From Dictyobacter aurantiacus (lineage in GTDB: Bacteria; Chloroflexota; Ktedonobacteria; Ktedonobacterales; Ktedonobacteraceae), in NCBI RefSeq assembly GCF_003967515.1, contig NZ_BIFQ01000002.1, positions 496,001-560,000 on the forward strand: 64,000 nucleotides of DNA, given 5' to 3'. The notes beneath the pieces are model-generated. The model made no database searches and was not told the DNA's origin. It saw only the letters and a list, made by a program, of their open reading frames with translations. Positions within the stretch are counted from its first letter, which is position 1; the number at the start of each line of letters is the position of its first letter. Of this stretch, positions 41,826 to 50,644 are shown one piece after another. A program made the translations under genes and the position numbers.

Positions 41826-43574
41826 ATGACAATGTCGCATGACAACGCTGATGCCGTATCCACACGATCCTCTATCGCGCGCATGAGTTATACCAGCGCC
41901 ACTACCGATACGCCGCTGCTCGGTCTGACGATCGGCGATATGCTTGATCAGACGGCCGCGCGCTATCCCGATAATCTGGCCTTGATCTCTCGTCAACAGG
42001 GGATCCGCCTGACCTACCGGGAGTTCCAGGGGCAGGTTGACCTGTGCGCGCGCGCCCTGCTGAAGCTGGGGCTTGAGAAGGGGCAGCGCCTGGGCATCTG
42101 GTCGCCCAACCGGGCGGAGTGGTGCATCGCCCAGTTCGCCACCAGCAAGATCGGCGTTATTCTGGTCAATATCAACCCTTCGTACCGCCTCAATGAGCTA
42201 GAGTATGTCCTCAAGCAGTCCGGTTGTCGGGCCTTGATCCTGGCGCCCGAGTTTAAGAGCTCCCACTATATCCAGATGGTGCAGGCGCTGGCCCCCGAGC
42301 TCAACACCTGCGCTGCCGGACAGTTGCAGGCGGCGAGGCTACCCGAGCTGACGACCGTCATCCATATGGGCACACATGACGTGGCCGGCATGTATCGCTG
42401 GTCCGACGTGATGGCTCTGGGACATGAGGTTGACGCGGCCCGGCTGGCAGAGGTCCAGCGGCAGCAGCAATTCGATGACGCGATCAACATTCAATACACG
42501 AGCGGCACCACCGGATTCCCCAAGGGGGCGACGCTCAGCCACCACAACATCCTCAACAACGGCTATTTTGTCGCGCACCTGCAGAACATCACACATGAAG
42601 ATAAGATGTGTATCCCGGTGCCGCTGTACCACTGCTTCGGCATGGTGATGGGCAATCTCGGCTGCGTCACGCACGGCGCCACCATGGTCTATCCTTCCGA
42701 AGGCTTTGAGCCGCTGGCCGTGCTAGAGACCGTACAGGAGGAGCGCTGCACCTCCCTCTATGGCGTGCCGACCATGTTCATCGCCGAGCTGAACCATCCC
42801 GACTTCGCGAAGTTCGACCTGACCAGCCTGCGCACCGGCGTCATGGCCGGCTCCCCCTGCCCCATTGAAGTCATGCGCCGTGTTATCTCACAGATGCACA
42901 TGAGCGAGGTACAGATCTGCTACGGAATGACGGAAACCTCGCCTGTCTCCGCGCAATCGCGCATCGATTCGCCGCTGGAGAAGCGGGTGAGCACGGTAGG
43001 CCAGATTCATCCGCACCTGGAGATCAAGATCGTCGATCCGGCCAGCGGCGCCATCGTTCCGTTGGGGACGCCCGGTGAGCTGTGCACGCGCGGCTACAGC
43101 GTCATGCTGGGCTACTGGGATAATCCGGAGGCCACCAGCGCGGCCATCGACCAGGCACGCTGGATGCATACCGGCGACCTGGCGACCATGGATGAGGAGG
43201 GCTACGTCAACATCGTCGGCCGCATCAAGGACATGATTATCCGTGGCGGCGAGAACGTCTATCCCCGCGAGATTGAGGAGTTCCTGTATACCCATCCGAA
43301 GATCGCCGACGTACAGGTCATCGGCGTCCCCGATCCCAAATACGGCGAGGCCATCGTCGCCTGGATCAAGGTACGCGACGGCGAACAGTTGAGCGAGGAC
43401 GAGGTGCGAGAATATTGCCGCGAGCAGATCGCGCACTACAAGGTTCCGCGCTACATCCGCTTCACGCAGGAGTTCCCGATGACCGTGACGGGCAAGATTC
43501 AGAAGTACCTGATGCGCGAAACGTCGATCCAGGAACTGGGCCTGCAGGATGCGGCCTCGATTCAAACGGCGTAG
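41826..43574 (+). CDS. Fatty-acyl-CoA synthetase (AMP-binding family)
   Basis: A 582-residue adenylate-forming ligase. The ATP loop is YTSGTTGFPKGATLSHHN (~225-242), followed by YGMTETSPV, the hinge region HTGDLATMDEEGYVNIVGR and RIKDMIIRGGENVYPREIEE, and the C-terminal catalytic Lys in TGKIQKYLM. It activates a medium- or long-chain acid to its CoA thioester. ATG 41826 follows GAGGGAGGG; the longer frame from 41712 lacks this. A family C repeat starts immediately after the TAG stop. Confidence 0.93.
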   Translation: MTMSHDNADAVSTRSSIARMSYTSATTDTPLLGLTIGDMLDQTAARYPDNLALISRQQGIRLTYREFQGQVDLCARALLKLGLEKGQRLGIWSPNRAEWCIAQFATSKIGVILVNINPSYRLNELEYVLKQSGCRALILAPEFKSSHYIQMVQALAPELNTCAAGQLQAARLPELTTVIHMGTHDVAGMYRWSDVMALGHEVDAARLAEVQRQQQFDDAINIQYTSGTTGFPKGATLSHHNILNNGYFVAHLQNITHEDKMCIPVPLYHCFGMVMGNLGCVTHGATMVYPSEGFEPLAVLETVQEERCTSLYGVPTMFIAELNHPDFAKFDLTSLRTGVMAGSPCPIEVMRRVISQMHMSEVQICYGMTETSPVSAQSRIDSPLEKRVSTVGQIHPHLEIKIVDPASGAIVPLGTPGELCTRGYSVMLGYWDNPEATSAAIDQARWMHTGDLATMDEEGYVNIVGRIKDMIIRGGENVYPREIEEFLYTHPKIADVQVIGVPDPKYGEAIVAWIKVRDGEQLSEDEVREYCREQIAHYKVPRYIRFTQEFPMTVTGKIQKYLMRETSIQELGLQDAASIQTA

Positions 43575-43830
43575 TGCACGTTTGGGTTCGTGCGTGGAAC
43601 ATTCCTTACCGGGTACCACGTGGGGTGAGCGTGGAAGACGGGGGAAGCGGTGTCGTGGGGGGACGTGGGCTGCCGTCGCTGGCGCTGGCAGCCCTGTCGA
43701 CCGTTGAAGGTCGACCCTACAATTACGTTCCTTGTTTAAGGGAACGTTCCGAATTCGGGGGCGTTGAGGATGCTTTCGATGTTCTCGCCTGGGGGTACGT
43801 TCCCTCTTCTTTTTCCGTTCCTGTCGCTAT
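43575..43830 (+). repeat. Family C dispersed repeat, copy 4 (uninterrupted reference)
   Basis: Runs from GTTTGGGTTCGTGCGTGG through TACCACGTGGGG, the GCTGCC-GGCAGC hairpin, GTCGACCGTTGAAGGTCGAC and a GGGGGCGTTGAGGATGC block to TCTTCTTTTTCC. It provides the unbroken sequence that the IS at 25366 interrupts in copy 3. It fills the gap between the acyl-CoA synthetase and the convergent SDR gene. Confidence 0.85.
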
Positions 43831-43835
43831 CGCGG

Positions 43836-44591
43836 CTACGCCAGCAGTCCCCCATCGACGACCAATGAGGTACCGGTGATATATGAAGCTGCGGGACTGG
43901 CCAGAAACACGACGGCCGCCGCTAGCTCCTCGGGCCGACCATAACGACCAAGGGCGACAGTTGGCAGAATATTGGCCGAGAAGGGACCCTCGGCCGGGTT
44001 CATGTCGGTATCAATGGGACCGGGCTGGACCAGGTTGACGGTGATGCCCTTTGGCCCGAGATCGCGCGCCCAGCCTCTGGTGTATCCTGCCAGGGCCGCT
44101 TTTGTCGCCGCGTAGTCCGCCAGGCCGGGAGTCCCCACACGCGAGGCGAACCAGGAACCTAGCGAGATGATGCGCCCTCCCTCACCCATGACTCGTACCG
44201 CCGCCTCTACCGTTGTCGCCACCCCGGCAAGGTTGACGGCCATCATGCGAGCGAAAGTGGCCTCGTTTCTCTCCACGGCATCAATCGTCCTGAAGGCCAG
44301 CACACCGGCGTTGTTCACAAGAATATCAAGCTGCCCAAAGTGTTCGACAACATGCTCGATCAATGCCCTGGCCTGCGCGGCATCAGCTTGATCCGCCTGA
44401 AAAGCGGCCGCGCGTCCTCCCTTTTCCCTGAGTTCGTTGACAAGAGCCTCAGCCTTTGAGGCCGAGGAGGCGCTGGTATAGCTAATCGCGACCTCGGCTC
44501 CCTGTTCGGCCAGCGCGCGTGCCGTGGCGGCACCAATACCACGGGATCCACCGGTGACCAGGGCCACCTTTCCAATCAATGTCTGAGTCAT
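43836..44591 (-). CDS. SDR family oxidoreductase (3-oxoacyl-ACP reductase-like)
   Basis: A 251-residue classical short-chain dehydrogenase. The Rossmann motif is TGGSRGIG, with NNAG (LDILVNNAGVLAF), catalytic Ser in ISLGSWFASR and the YxxxK motif in ADYAATKAALAGY. The C-terminal GTSLVVDGGLL is typical of FabG-like proteins. ATG 44591 follows GGAGGAAAG. The deleted MFS gene lies just upstream on the same strand and the CGNR regulator is divergent, so this was probably an operon under CGNR control. Confidence 0.92.
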   Translation of the reverse strand: MTQTLIGKVALVTGGSRGIGAATARALAEQGAEVAISYTSASSASKAEALVNELREKGGRAAAFQADQADAAQARALIEHVVEHFGQLDILVNNAGVLAFRTIDAVERNEATFARMMAVNLAGVATTVEAAVRVMGEGGRIISLGSWFASRVGTPGLADYAATKAALAGYTRGWARDLGPKGITVNLVQPGPIDTDMNPAEGPFSANILPTVALGRYGRPEELAAAVVFLASPAASYITGTSLVVDGGLLA

Positions 44592-44631
44592 TTTTCTTTC
44601 CTCCGATTTATAGTTATTCATATCGTTAACC

Positions 44632-44915
44632 TTACTCCGCCACCATAGCGGAGCGTAACTCTATCGCTTCTTCCTCACTCCGATCAGGGATGCGGCGCGA
44701 GCGGATCAAGGCTCCCGCCAGCACTCCGGCCAGGGCCACCACGGCGCTCAGCCAGAAGGTATCCTGCAGCGCCTGTATCATCGCCTGGTTCTCGATGAGA
44801 TGCGTGACGCCGCCATGGTTATGGTCATAAATGCCCCGAAGACAACGACCAGAATAACAATCCATTTATAGGGAAGCCTCGGTCGTGCCACTGACGACCG
44901 TGTAGGAAAAGCCAT
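44632..44915 (-). pseudogene. DHA2-type MFS transporter reduced to its two ends
   Basis: From ATG 44915, with an AGAGGAG site, the frame reads RPRLPYKWIVILVVVFGAFM, the usual first helix of EmrB/QacA (DHA2) transporters, and then runs out of frame. A second frame, ending at 44632, reads QALQDTFWLSAVVALAGVLA and a charged tail, the usual last helix. Roughly 400 or more intervening residues are absent. Promoter and ribosome site remain, so a short single-helix product could still be made. Confidence 0.75.
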
Positions 44916-45048
44916 ACTCCTCTTACCCTCCAGCATTGCGCATAGAACGAAACATTGAAAGTAGTATATCCGATCTCAGTATAACCAGTCAAGTTCTTTT
45001 GATGGTAAATATTTTGACGCAAGGGCGCTTTAGGCTTTCCGTTAAATA

Positions 45049-45057
45049 TGCTATACT
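45049..45057 (+). promoter_or_regulatory. Extended -10 promoter of the CGNR gene
   Basis: TGCTATACT about 40 bp upstream of the ATG matches the extended -10 form and is identical to the one before nadE. The divergent start of the MFS remnant lies 130 bp away, so the region holds two promoters. Confidence 0.5.
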
Positions 45058-45096
45058 GGTAAAAAGAAAGATAAACTTACAAAAGAAGGCAGAAAT

Positions 45097-45639
45097 ATGA
45101 TCACTGAACCCCTCAAGCTCCTGCAGGAATGCATCAATACGCGCTTTGGAAGACGTGCTGATGAATGGGGTGATCCAGAACAACTCCGTGCCTGGTTGCT
45201 GCAACGGCACTTGTTGACCAAGGAACAGGTCGTAACCCGGAGTGACCATCAGCGCATGATAGAAGCGCGCGAGGCCATACGGGGTCTCTTATATATGAAT
45301 ACCGAGGGCAACGTAGAGGCGAGCTCTATTGATGTACTCAATCACCTCAGCCAGCGCGCACCATTGCAGCTCTCATTCCAGCAGAATGGGCAGGCCAACC
45401 TTACATCCGAGCTCACCGGTATTGATGGAGTGATCGCGAGATTGTTCGGGATTATCTTCACCGCCATGGCAGACGGAAGCTGGAGCCGGCTCAAAGTCTG
45501 CCACAACGAAAAATGCCAGCGTGTATTCTATGATGTATCAAAGAATCGTTCGGGAACATGGTGCTCGATGAAGATATGCGGCAGCCGTGCCAAAGCCCGC
45601 GCCTACCAACACCGGCACCAGAAGAAAGATGTTGTCTAG
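45097..45639 (+). CDS. CGNR zinc-finger regulator (ABATE domain)
   Basis: A 180-residue protein with an N-terminal ABATE-type helical domain (REAIRGLLYMN near residue 55) and a C-terminal CGNR-type zinc finger: CHNEKCQRVFYDVSKNRSG followed by TWCSMKICGSRAKARAYQHR. The usual CGNR tetrad is CGSR here. This class is thought to bind DNA and often regulates adjacent transporters or oxidoreductases. It is divergent from the deleted DHA2 gene and the SDR, which are the likely original targets. Confidence 0.85.
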   Translation: MITEPLKLLQECINTRFGRRADEWGDPEQLRAWLLQRHLLTKEQVVTRSDHQRMIEAREAIRGLLYMNTEGNVEASSIDVLNHLSQRAPLQLSFQQNGQANLTSELTGIDGVIARLFGIIFTAMADGSWSRLKVCHNEKCQRVFYDVSKNRSGTWCSMKICGSRAKARAYQHRHQKKDVV

Positions 45640-45659
45640 TCTTCAATCCGAGAAGCACT

Positions 45660-45705
45660 GGACCCCGGCTTCTACGCAATAAGTCCTGGTGGCTGGCCGG
45701 GGTCC
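45660..45705. terminator. Hairpin between convergent CGNR and CoxL-like genes
   Basis: GGACCCCGGC pairs perfectly with GCCGGGGTCC around a 26-nt loop. It lies between two converging stop codons. There is no strong T-tract, so efficiency is uncertain. Confidence 0.5.
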
Positions 45706-45745
45706 TCTTCGCTGCGCGTGATGTATAGCTTTTCCTGCGTCAAGA

Positions 45746-48166
45746 TCAAGAGCGGAAGATCGCGGGCGGTTGTGGTTCTGGCTGCTGGAGCGTGCCCTGG
45801 CGAGCGGAGCGGATGATAGCCCAGAGCTTTTCCGGTGTCAGGGGCATGTCGATGCTTTTGACGCCCAGGGGCGCCAGGGCATCGAGGGCGGCGTTGACGA
45901 TGGTGGGCGGCGCGCCTATGGTGCCGGATTCTCCGACGCCTTTAGCTCCCAGCGGATTGAGCGGCGAGGGCGTCTCGACCAGGTCCAACTCGAAGCTGGG
46001 CAGATGGCCGGCTGTCGGGATGGCATAGTCCATAAAGGTGCCGGTGAGGTTCTGTCCCTCGTCGTCGTAGACGACCCCTTCAAAGAGGGCCTGCCCGATC
46101 CCCTGCGCCAATGAGCCATGGACCTGTGCCTCCGTAAGATAGTGGTTGAGGACGTGGCCCGCGTCGTCCACGGCGATGTAGCGCAGGATCTCCAGGTCGC
46201 CGGTCTCGCTGTCGATCTCGACGATGGCGATGTGCGCGCCCGAGGCGATGGCTGTGCCGGCGGAGGCGAAATCGTGCCAGGCGGCCAGCCCCTCAATAGG
46301 AACGTTATTGGCGGGATTGGGAGCCTCGCGCTCGATCAGGTCTGGCTGCTCTTCGACCCTGCGCGCCAGCTCACCCAACTCGATCGCGCGCGCAGGGACG
46401 CCACGCACGACGATGCGTCCCTGCTCCAGCACCAGGTCATCCACGGCTGCTTCGAGTACCTGGGAGGCGAGTTGGAGTGCCTTCGTGCGCGCTTTTTGCG
46501 CGGCCAGGTGAATCGCAGAACCAGAGATCTGAGTAATGCGGCTGGCGTTGGTGCCGGTGCTATAGCCGGGGAGCGAGGCGTCGTTCAGGCGTACCTCAAC
46601 CTGTGAGCCGGGGACACCAAAGGCCTCGGCGGCGATCTGCGCGAAGGTGGTAAAGTGGCCCTGACCATTGTGGGCGACCGCGCTCTGCACCAGGATCGTC
46701 CCATCGCGCTGGATGCGTACCGTCGCCGCCTCCTGGGGTCCCTGTCCACGCGAGGGGCCACCGGTCGTCTCAATGAAGGTCGAAACGCCGATGCCGAGCA
46801 GTCTGGCGGAGGATTGCGCGCGCCGCTGGCGCTGCCGTTCACGCCAGCCGGCGTAATCGGCCAGGGCCAGCGCCTTATCCAGCGCCGCCTGGTAATTGCC
46901 GCTATCGTAGACCAGGCCACCCGCCGTGCGATATGGAAACGCATCGGGAGGGATCAGATTGCGGCGACGTACCTCGACCGGATCGAGCTGTAGCTCGTGG
47001 GCAACGCGCTCGATGGTGCGTTCGACAATGTAGGCTGCTTCCGGACGGCCCGCGCCGCGATAGGCACCCGTCGGCACCTTATTGGTGAGAACGGAAGCGA
47101 TCTGACACTCGATGGCCGGGATCTGATAGGCACCACTAAGCATATTGGCTGAAAACAGGGGCAGCAGGGGTCCGATACTATAAAGGAATGCGCCCACATC
47201 ACCTATGGTGCGAACCCGCAGGGCGAGCAGGCGACCCTCAGCTGTGCAGGCGGCCTCGACATAATTAATCTGTCCACGCCCATGCATATGCGCCTGCAGG
47301 TTCTCGCCGCGATCCTCGATCCACTTAACCGGACGCGCCAGTTGTTTGGCCAGCACAGCCGCGATGATCTCCTCACCCAGAAAGAGCGTCTTGGCACCGA
47401 AGGCACCGCCGACATCCGCGTTATAGACCTGGATATGTTCAGGGGGCAGAGCCAGGAAGCGGGCCAGCGTATTACGGGCCTGAAAGACGGATTGCGATGA
47501 GAGCCAGGCGGTCAAGCGCTGCCGCTGCGCGTCAAAATCGAACAGGCAGGCGCGTGGCTCCATCGATGCAGGAGCCAGGCGCTGATTCTCCAGTCGCAGG
47601 GTAACGGTGTGATCCGCCTGCGCGAAGGCCGCCGCGACATCGCCGCCCTGCGTCCCGCCTCGCAGCACCACATTGCTCCCCAGTTCTTCATACAGCAAAG
47701 GAGCATCCGCCGCCAGAGCCCGCTCAGGATCGGTGACCGAGGGTAGCGGCTCGTAATCGACCTCGACCAGGTCGCGTCCATCAAGGGCGGCATAGATATC
47801 TTCCGCCAGCACCACCGCGACCGGATCGCCCACGTAGCGCACTTTGCCGACCGCCAGCGGATGACGCGCGGGCATCTTCAGGTCCGACGCCATCTGAGCG
47901 AACATAAACTCCATCAACGGCAGATGCTCAACCAATTCATCGCCCGCGTAGACCGCGGCCACGCCGGGCACCGCCCGCGCCGCATCGAGCTGGATTGAGT
48001 TGATGCGCGCATGCGCGTATGGGCTACGAACAACGGCCATCTGCAGCGGCGCGGGACGGCCCGCCGGGAGGCGTACATCATCAACGTAGGCGCCACGGCC
48101 CGTAATCAGCCGATAATCTTCTGTGCGGCGTTCCAATCCCGCCGGGAGAGCATGACGTTCACTCAT
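45746..48166 (-). CDS. Form-II CoxL-like molybdopterin-binding large subunit
   Basis: An 806-residue xanthine oxidase-family molybdenum subunit. N-terminal RTEDYRLITGRGAYVDD, the loop GAYRGAGRPEAAY (the AYRGAGR form-II signature, not AYRCSFR of true CO dehydrogenase) and the C-terminal GVGESGTIGAPP with the catalytic Glu are present. ATG 48166 follows AAGGTGG. Such enzymes hydroxylate aldehydes, purines or aromatic heterocycles and need FAD and 2Fe-2S subunits; neither lies next to it. It may borrow partners encoded elsewhere. Confidence 0.9.
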   Translation of the reverse strand: MSERHALPAGLERRTEDYRLITGRGAYVDDVRLPAGRPAPLQMAVVRSPYAHARINSIQLDAARAVPGVAAVYAGDELVEHLPLMEFMFAQMASDLKMPARHPLAVGKVRYVGDPVAVVLAEDIYAALDGRDLVEVDYEPLPSVTDPERALAADAPLLYEELGSNVVLRGGTQGGDVAAAFAQADHTVTLRLENQRLAPASMEPRACLFDFDAQRQRLTAWLSSQSVFQARNTLARFLALPPEHIQVYNADVGGAFGAKTLFLGEEIIAAVLAKQLARPVKWIEDRGENLQAHMHGRGQINYVEAACTAEGRLLALRVRTIGDVGAFLYSIGPLLPLFSANMLSGAYQIPAIECQIASVLTNKVPTGAYRGAGRPEAAYIVERTIERVAHELQLDPVEVRRRNLIPPDAFPYRTAGGLVYDSGNYQAALDKALALADYAGWRERQRQRRAQSSARLLGIGVSTFIETTGGPSRGQGPQEAATVRIQRDGTILVQSAVAHNGQGHFTTFAQIAAEAFGVPGSQVEVRLNDASLPGYSTGTNASRITQISGSAIHLAAQKARTKALQLASQVLEAAVDDLVLEQGRIVVRGVPARAIELGELARRVEEQPDLIEREAPNPANNVPIEGLAAWHDFASAGTAIASGAHIAIVEIDSETGDLEILRYIAVDDAGHVLNHYLTEAQVHGSLAQGIGQALFEGVVYDDEGQNLTGTFMDYAIPTAGHLPSFELDLVETPSPLNPLGAKGVGESGTIGAPPTIVNAALDALAPLGVKSIDMPLTPEKLWAIIRSARQGTLQQPEPQPPAIFRS

Positions 48167-48344
48167 CAATCAAATCCACCTTCTAGTGGCAAGCAAAAGC
48201 CTTAGTCCAATCCTAAAAATAAATACAGTATATTCCTATTTTAAACCATCCTTCCCCGAAATGCATGCACGCCAACCAGAAGGGAAACCCACATTCAAAC
48301 GTTCGCAGAAAGGCAACGCAGCGCACCAAAAAACACGCCCCCAC

Positions 48345-48575
48345 AACACGAAACGTTCCCCAACATGATACGACCCCGCATACGAAACGTCCCCCAAAAC
48401 CGCAATGCCCCTGTAGGGACGACCCTCAGCGGTCGTCTGGGCTGCCAGCGCCAGCGACGGCAGCCCACGTCCCCCCACAATCCCGCTTCTCGTGGCGCCC
48501 ATCTCGGCCCACGCCGTACCCCATACGCGAATGTTGCGCACACGCACCCAGAAGCGAACGCTCCTTATAGGGCGA
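48345..48575 (-). repeat. Family C dispersed repeat, copy 5
   Basis: GAAACGTCCCCC and CGCAATGCCCCTGTAGGG modules, a GACCCTCAGCGGTC palindrome, the GGGCTGCC...GGCAGCCC hairpin and a terminal CGCACCCAGAAGCGAACG. It fills most of the 425-bp gap between the CoxL-like gene and the next operon. Confidence 0.8.
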
Positions 48576-48591
48576 TGATAGAGGATTCTGG

Positions 48592-48957
48592 TTATCTGGA
48601 GAAAAAGTCGCCATCAAGAATAGACTTTAATCCAGTAAGCTCCGCGATCACAAGGGCGCGCTCCCTGGTCGGGGCACCTCCCTGATACTGGTCAAGGATA
48701 TAGCTGATCATCATCGTCATCGCAAGGCGCTCATCAGGCGTGATCGGGAGCATGATAGTGATACTCTGGCTATACTGCTCCAGACTGCTCATGATCCTAC
48801 CATGAAGCGCCTGCAGTGCTCTTAGCGCCACATTGCGCTCTGCTGTCGGCTCCATGTTTTCCCAGGCATAGCGGCGGTATATCTGGATATAATCCATCAA
48901 ATGTTGCGCTTGCTTAGATGTCAGACTGAGGCCACGCGGGAGCGGTGAATTGTTCAT
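48592..48957 (-). CDS. Small uncharacterised helical protein, coupled to methyltransferase
   Basis: A 121-residue all-helical soluble protein, unrecognised. ATG 48957 forms an ATGA overlap with the methyltransferase stop, so the two are translationally coupled; an earlier in-frame start would run 60 nt into that gene. Notable segments are LTSKQAQHLMDYIQIYRRY and TPDERLAMTMMISYIL. The size and coupling suggest an accessory or regulatory partner of the methyltransferase. Confidence 0.6.
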   Translation of the reverse strand: MNNSPLPRGLSLTSKQAQHLMDYIQIYRRYAWENMEPTAERNVALRALQALHGRIMSSLEQYSQSITIMLPITPDERLAMTMMISYILDQYQGGAPTRERALVIAELTGLKSILDGDFFSR

Positions 48958-49865
48958 GCTAGCGCTCTTCTCCCATAGGCTGCATGAAAAACATAGGAGG
49001 CGTGCAACGTCTCCCACTCCTCGGCTACGTTCTGTACCCAGGCATCAAATTGCTCTGGCCTCATCTGTGCCTGGCTGCAATAGGCTCCCTTCAGCGCGCC
49101 GAAAGCACTCAACACGTTCGCCTTGAGCATTGATCCGACATGTCCTCCCCAGACCCCTAACGGCGCAGGAATATGGTGGATCTCGACATTCTGCAATCCC
49201 GCATCGATGAGCAACTGGCCCAGTTGAGATACCATGCCCATGTCAAAGCCGCGCTCTTTGCTGCGATCCCCCATCCACTCAAGGAGCCGAGCGGTCTCTG
49301 CTCCGGCATTCTTGATTGTGACCCCGATTTCCAGGACCTCGATCCAGCCACCAGGACGCGTCACGCGGATGAGCTCATCGATGACAGAAGGCCAATTGGC
49401 AGTCGGGATAGCCGCAACCAGCAGCCGTTGATGGACGAACTCAAACTGTTTCTCTGGAAATGGCAGCCCTTGCAAGATATTTCCGAGCATAAGCGTGTAC
49501 GCCGCCGTTGATGAATACTGAAAGGATGAGGATGAGACATCCAGACCAGTAATATGTGCCTTTGGGAAGAGGCGGCTCATCTCAACCGGCCAGATACCTG
49601 TGCCGGTACCGACATCGAGTATCGTGTCCGTTTCTGGTTTGAGTGGTGCCAGATAGTGGTTGCCGATAGCAGCATAGAGCGCGCGATGTTGAAAATTCAG
49701 ACGGGAATCCTCTTCTGCATCCTTGGGTAAGAAATACGGCGCATGTGTCAGGCGCTCGCGATCATCGACAGAGATAGAGGTAGAGTTCACAGGCTGTTGT
49801 GCCGCGACCTGCTCCACGGGCAGCTCACGGCGACGGCGGGAAAAAGGCCATAGGGTACGACTCAT
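48954..49865 (-). CDS. Class I SAM-dependent methyltransferase
   Basis: A 303-residue methyltransferase. A basic N-terminal ~45 residues (FSRRRRELP) precede the SAM-binding domain; motif I is ILDVGTGTGIWPVEM (~82-96), the acidic loop is ITGLDVSSSSF, and the post-motif region RPGGWIEVLEIG is conserved. AAAGGA lies before the ATG. The C-terminal half carries a helical cap with Cys and Met. The acceptor is unknown; the pattern resembles UbiE/LaeA-like small-molecule methyltransferases. Confidence 0.88.
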   Translation of the reverse strand: MSRTLWPFSRRRRELPVEQVAAQQPVNSTSISVDDRERLTHAPYFLPKDAEEDSRLNFQHRALYAAIGNHYLAPLKPETDTILDVGTGTGIWPVEMSRLFPKAHITGLDVSSSSFQYSSTAAYTLMLGNILQGLPFPEKQFEFVHQRLLVAAIPTANWPSVIDELIRVTRPGGWIEVLEIGVTIKNAGAETARLLEWMGDRSKERGFDMGMVSQLGQLLIDAGLQNVEIHHIPAPLGVWGGHVGSMLKANVLSAFGALKGAYCSQAQMRPEQFDAWVQNVAEEWETLHASYVFHAAYGRRALA

Positions 49866-50091
49866 AGTAACAGTCCTTTCGGAGAAGAACTCATGAGCCT
49901 ATGATGCAGACATTACAGTGAGAAAATAAAATCGTATTCTGCACCCATATGCCCATTGGAAACGATATAGATAGCATATATTGCACATATACATACTACG
50001 ACACAAAATCGCGCATGTAAACGTGCTCAAAAAGTGGGACTCGGATCATTGTAAAAATCATAACCATTCAGATTATCTGCATAAAAGCGAT

Positions 50092-50140
50092 AAAAAAATG
50101 ATGGAACACCAGCACACCCTTCCGGTTGCTGGTGTTCCAT
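50092..50140 (-). terminator. Rho-independent terminator of the 50148 gene
   Basis: On the minus strand a perfect 14-bp stem (ATGGAACACCAGCA with its complement) is followed by CA and seven T residues, directly after the DDN reductase stop codon. The rest of the gap 49866-50091 is AT-rich promoter-like sequence for the methyltransferase operon. Confidence 0.88.
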
Positions 50141-50147
50141 CCATGCT

Positions 50148-50573
50148 TTACGGTTTGCGTTCCAGCAGAATGGCGGGGACCTGGCGGGTCATCTTCTCCA
50201 GCAGTTCGGCGAGGGAGGGTATCTTCTGGATCTGGATGCGGCCGAGGCGCTCCGCCTCCGCGCTGTCGAGGACGACGGCGCGGGCCGCGAACTTCTCGCT
50301 GCCAACCTCAACGGTTACATCGGGATGTGCCAGCAGGTTGTGATACCAGGCAGGATTGGTCGGCGCGCCCCTGTTGCCGGCGAAAATGTAGATCTGCCCA
50401 CCTTCAGACAGATAGACCAGCGGAGTGGTACGCTGCTGACCGCTCTTCGCGCCCGTCGTTGTCAGCAGCAGTACTGGAGCATCCGCCAGGTAACCGCCAA
50501 CCTTGCCCCCATTGGCACGGAACTCTTCGATGACCTGACGATCCAACTCTTTCACATCATGTATCTCGGGCAT
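50148..50573 (-). CDS. Deazaflavin (F420)-dependent nitroreductase family protein
   Basis: A 141-residue DDN-family split barrel, the second in the window. It has LLLTTTGAKSGQQRTTPLVYL (~35-55), IFAGNRGAPTNPAWYHNLLA (~62-82) and HPDVTVEVGSEKFAARAVVL. The NPxWYxNLxAxP string is the classic signature. GAGGAG precedes the ATG. It is monocistronic with its own terminator. It is likely to reduce a quinone or nitro compound with F420H2, though some members bind other cofactors. Confidence 0.9.
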   Translation of the reverse strand: MPEIHDVKELDRQVIEEFRANGGKVGGYLADAPVLLLTTTGAKSGQQRTTPLVYLSEGGQIYIFAGNRGAPTNPAWYHNLLAHPDVTVEVGSEKFAARAVVLDSAEAERLGRIQIQKIPSLAELLEKMTRQVPAILLERKP

Positions 50574-50644
50574 AAATTCTCCTCATGCTATAGCATTATA
50601 TGTGTATCCTGAACGTTCCTCACAAGAAACGCCGCGCCAGACGA

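Noticed and set aside
41536..41884. Minus-strand frames in the AT-rich gap before the acyl-CoA synthetase
   Set aside because: No ribosome sites, no domain, and they overlap the synthetase promoter and start region.
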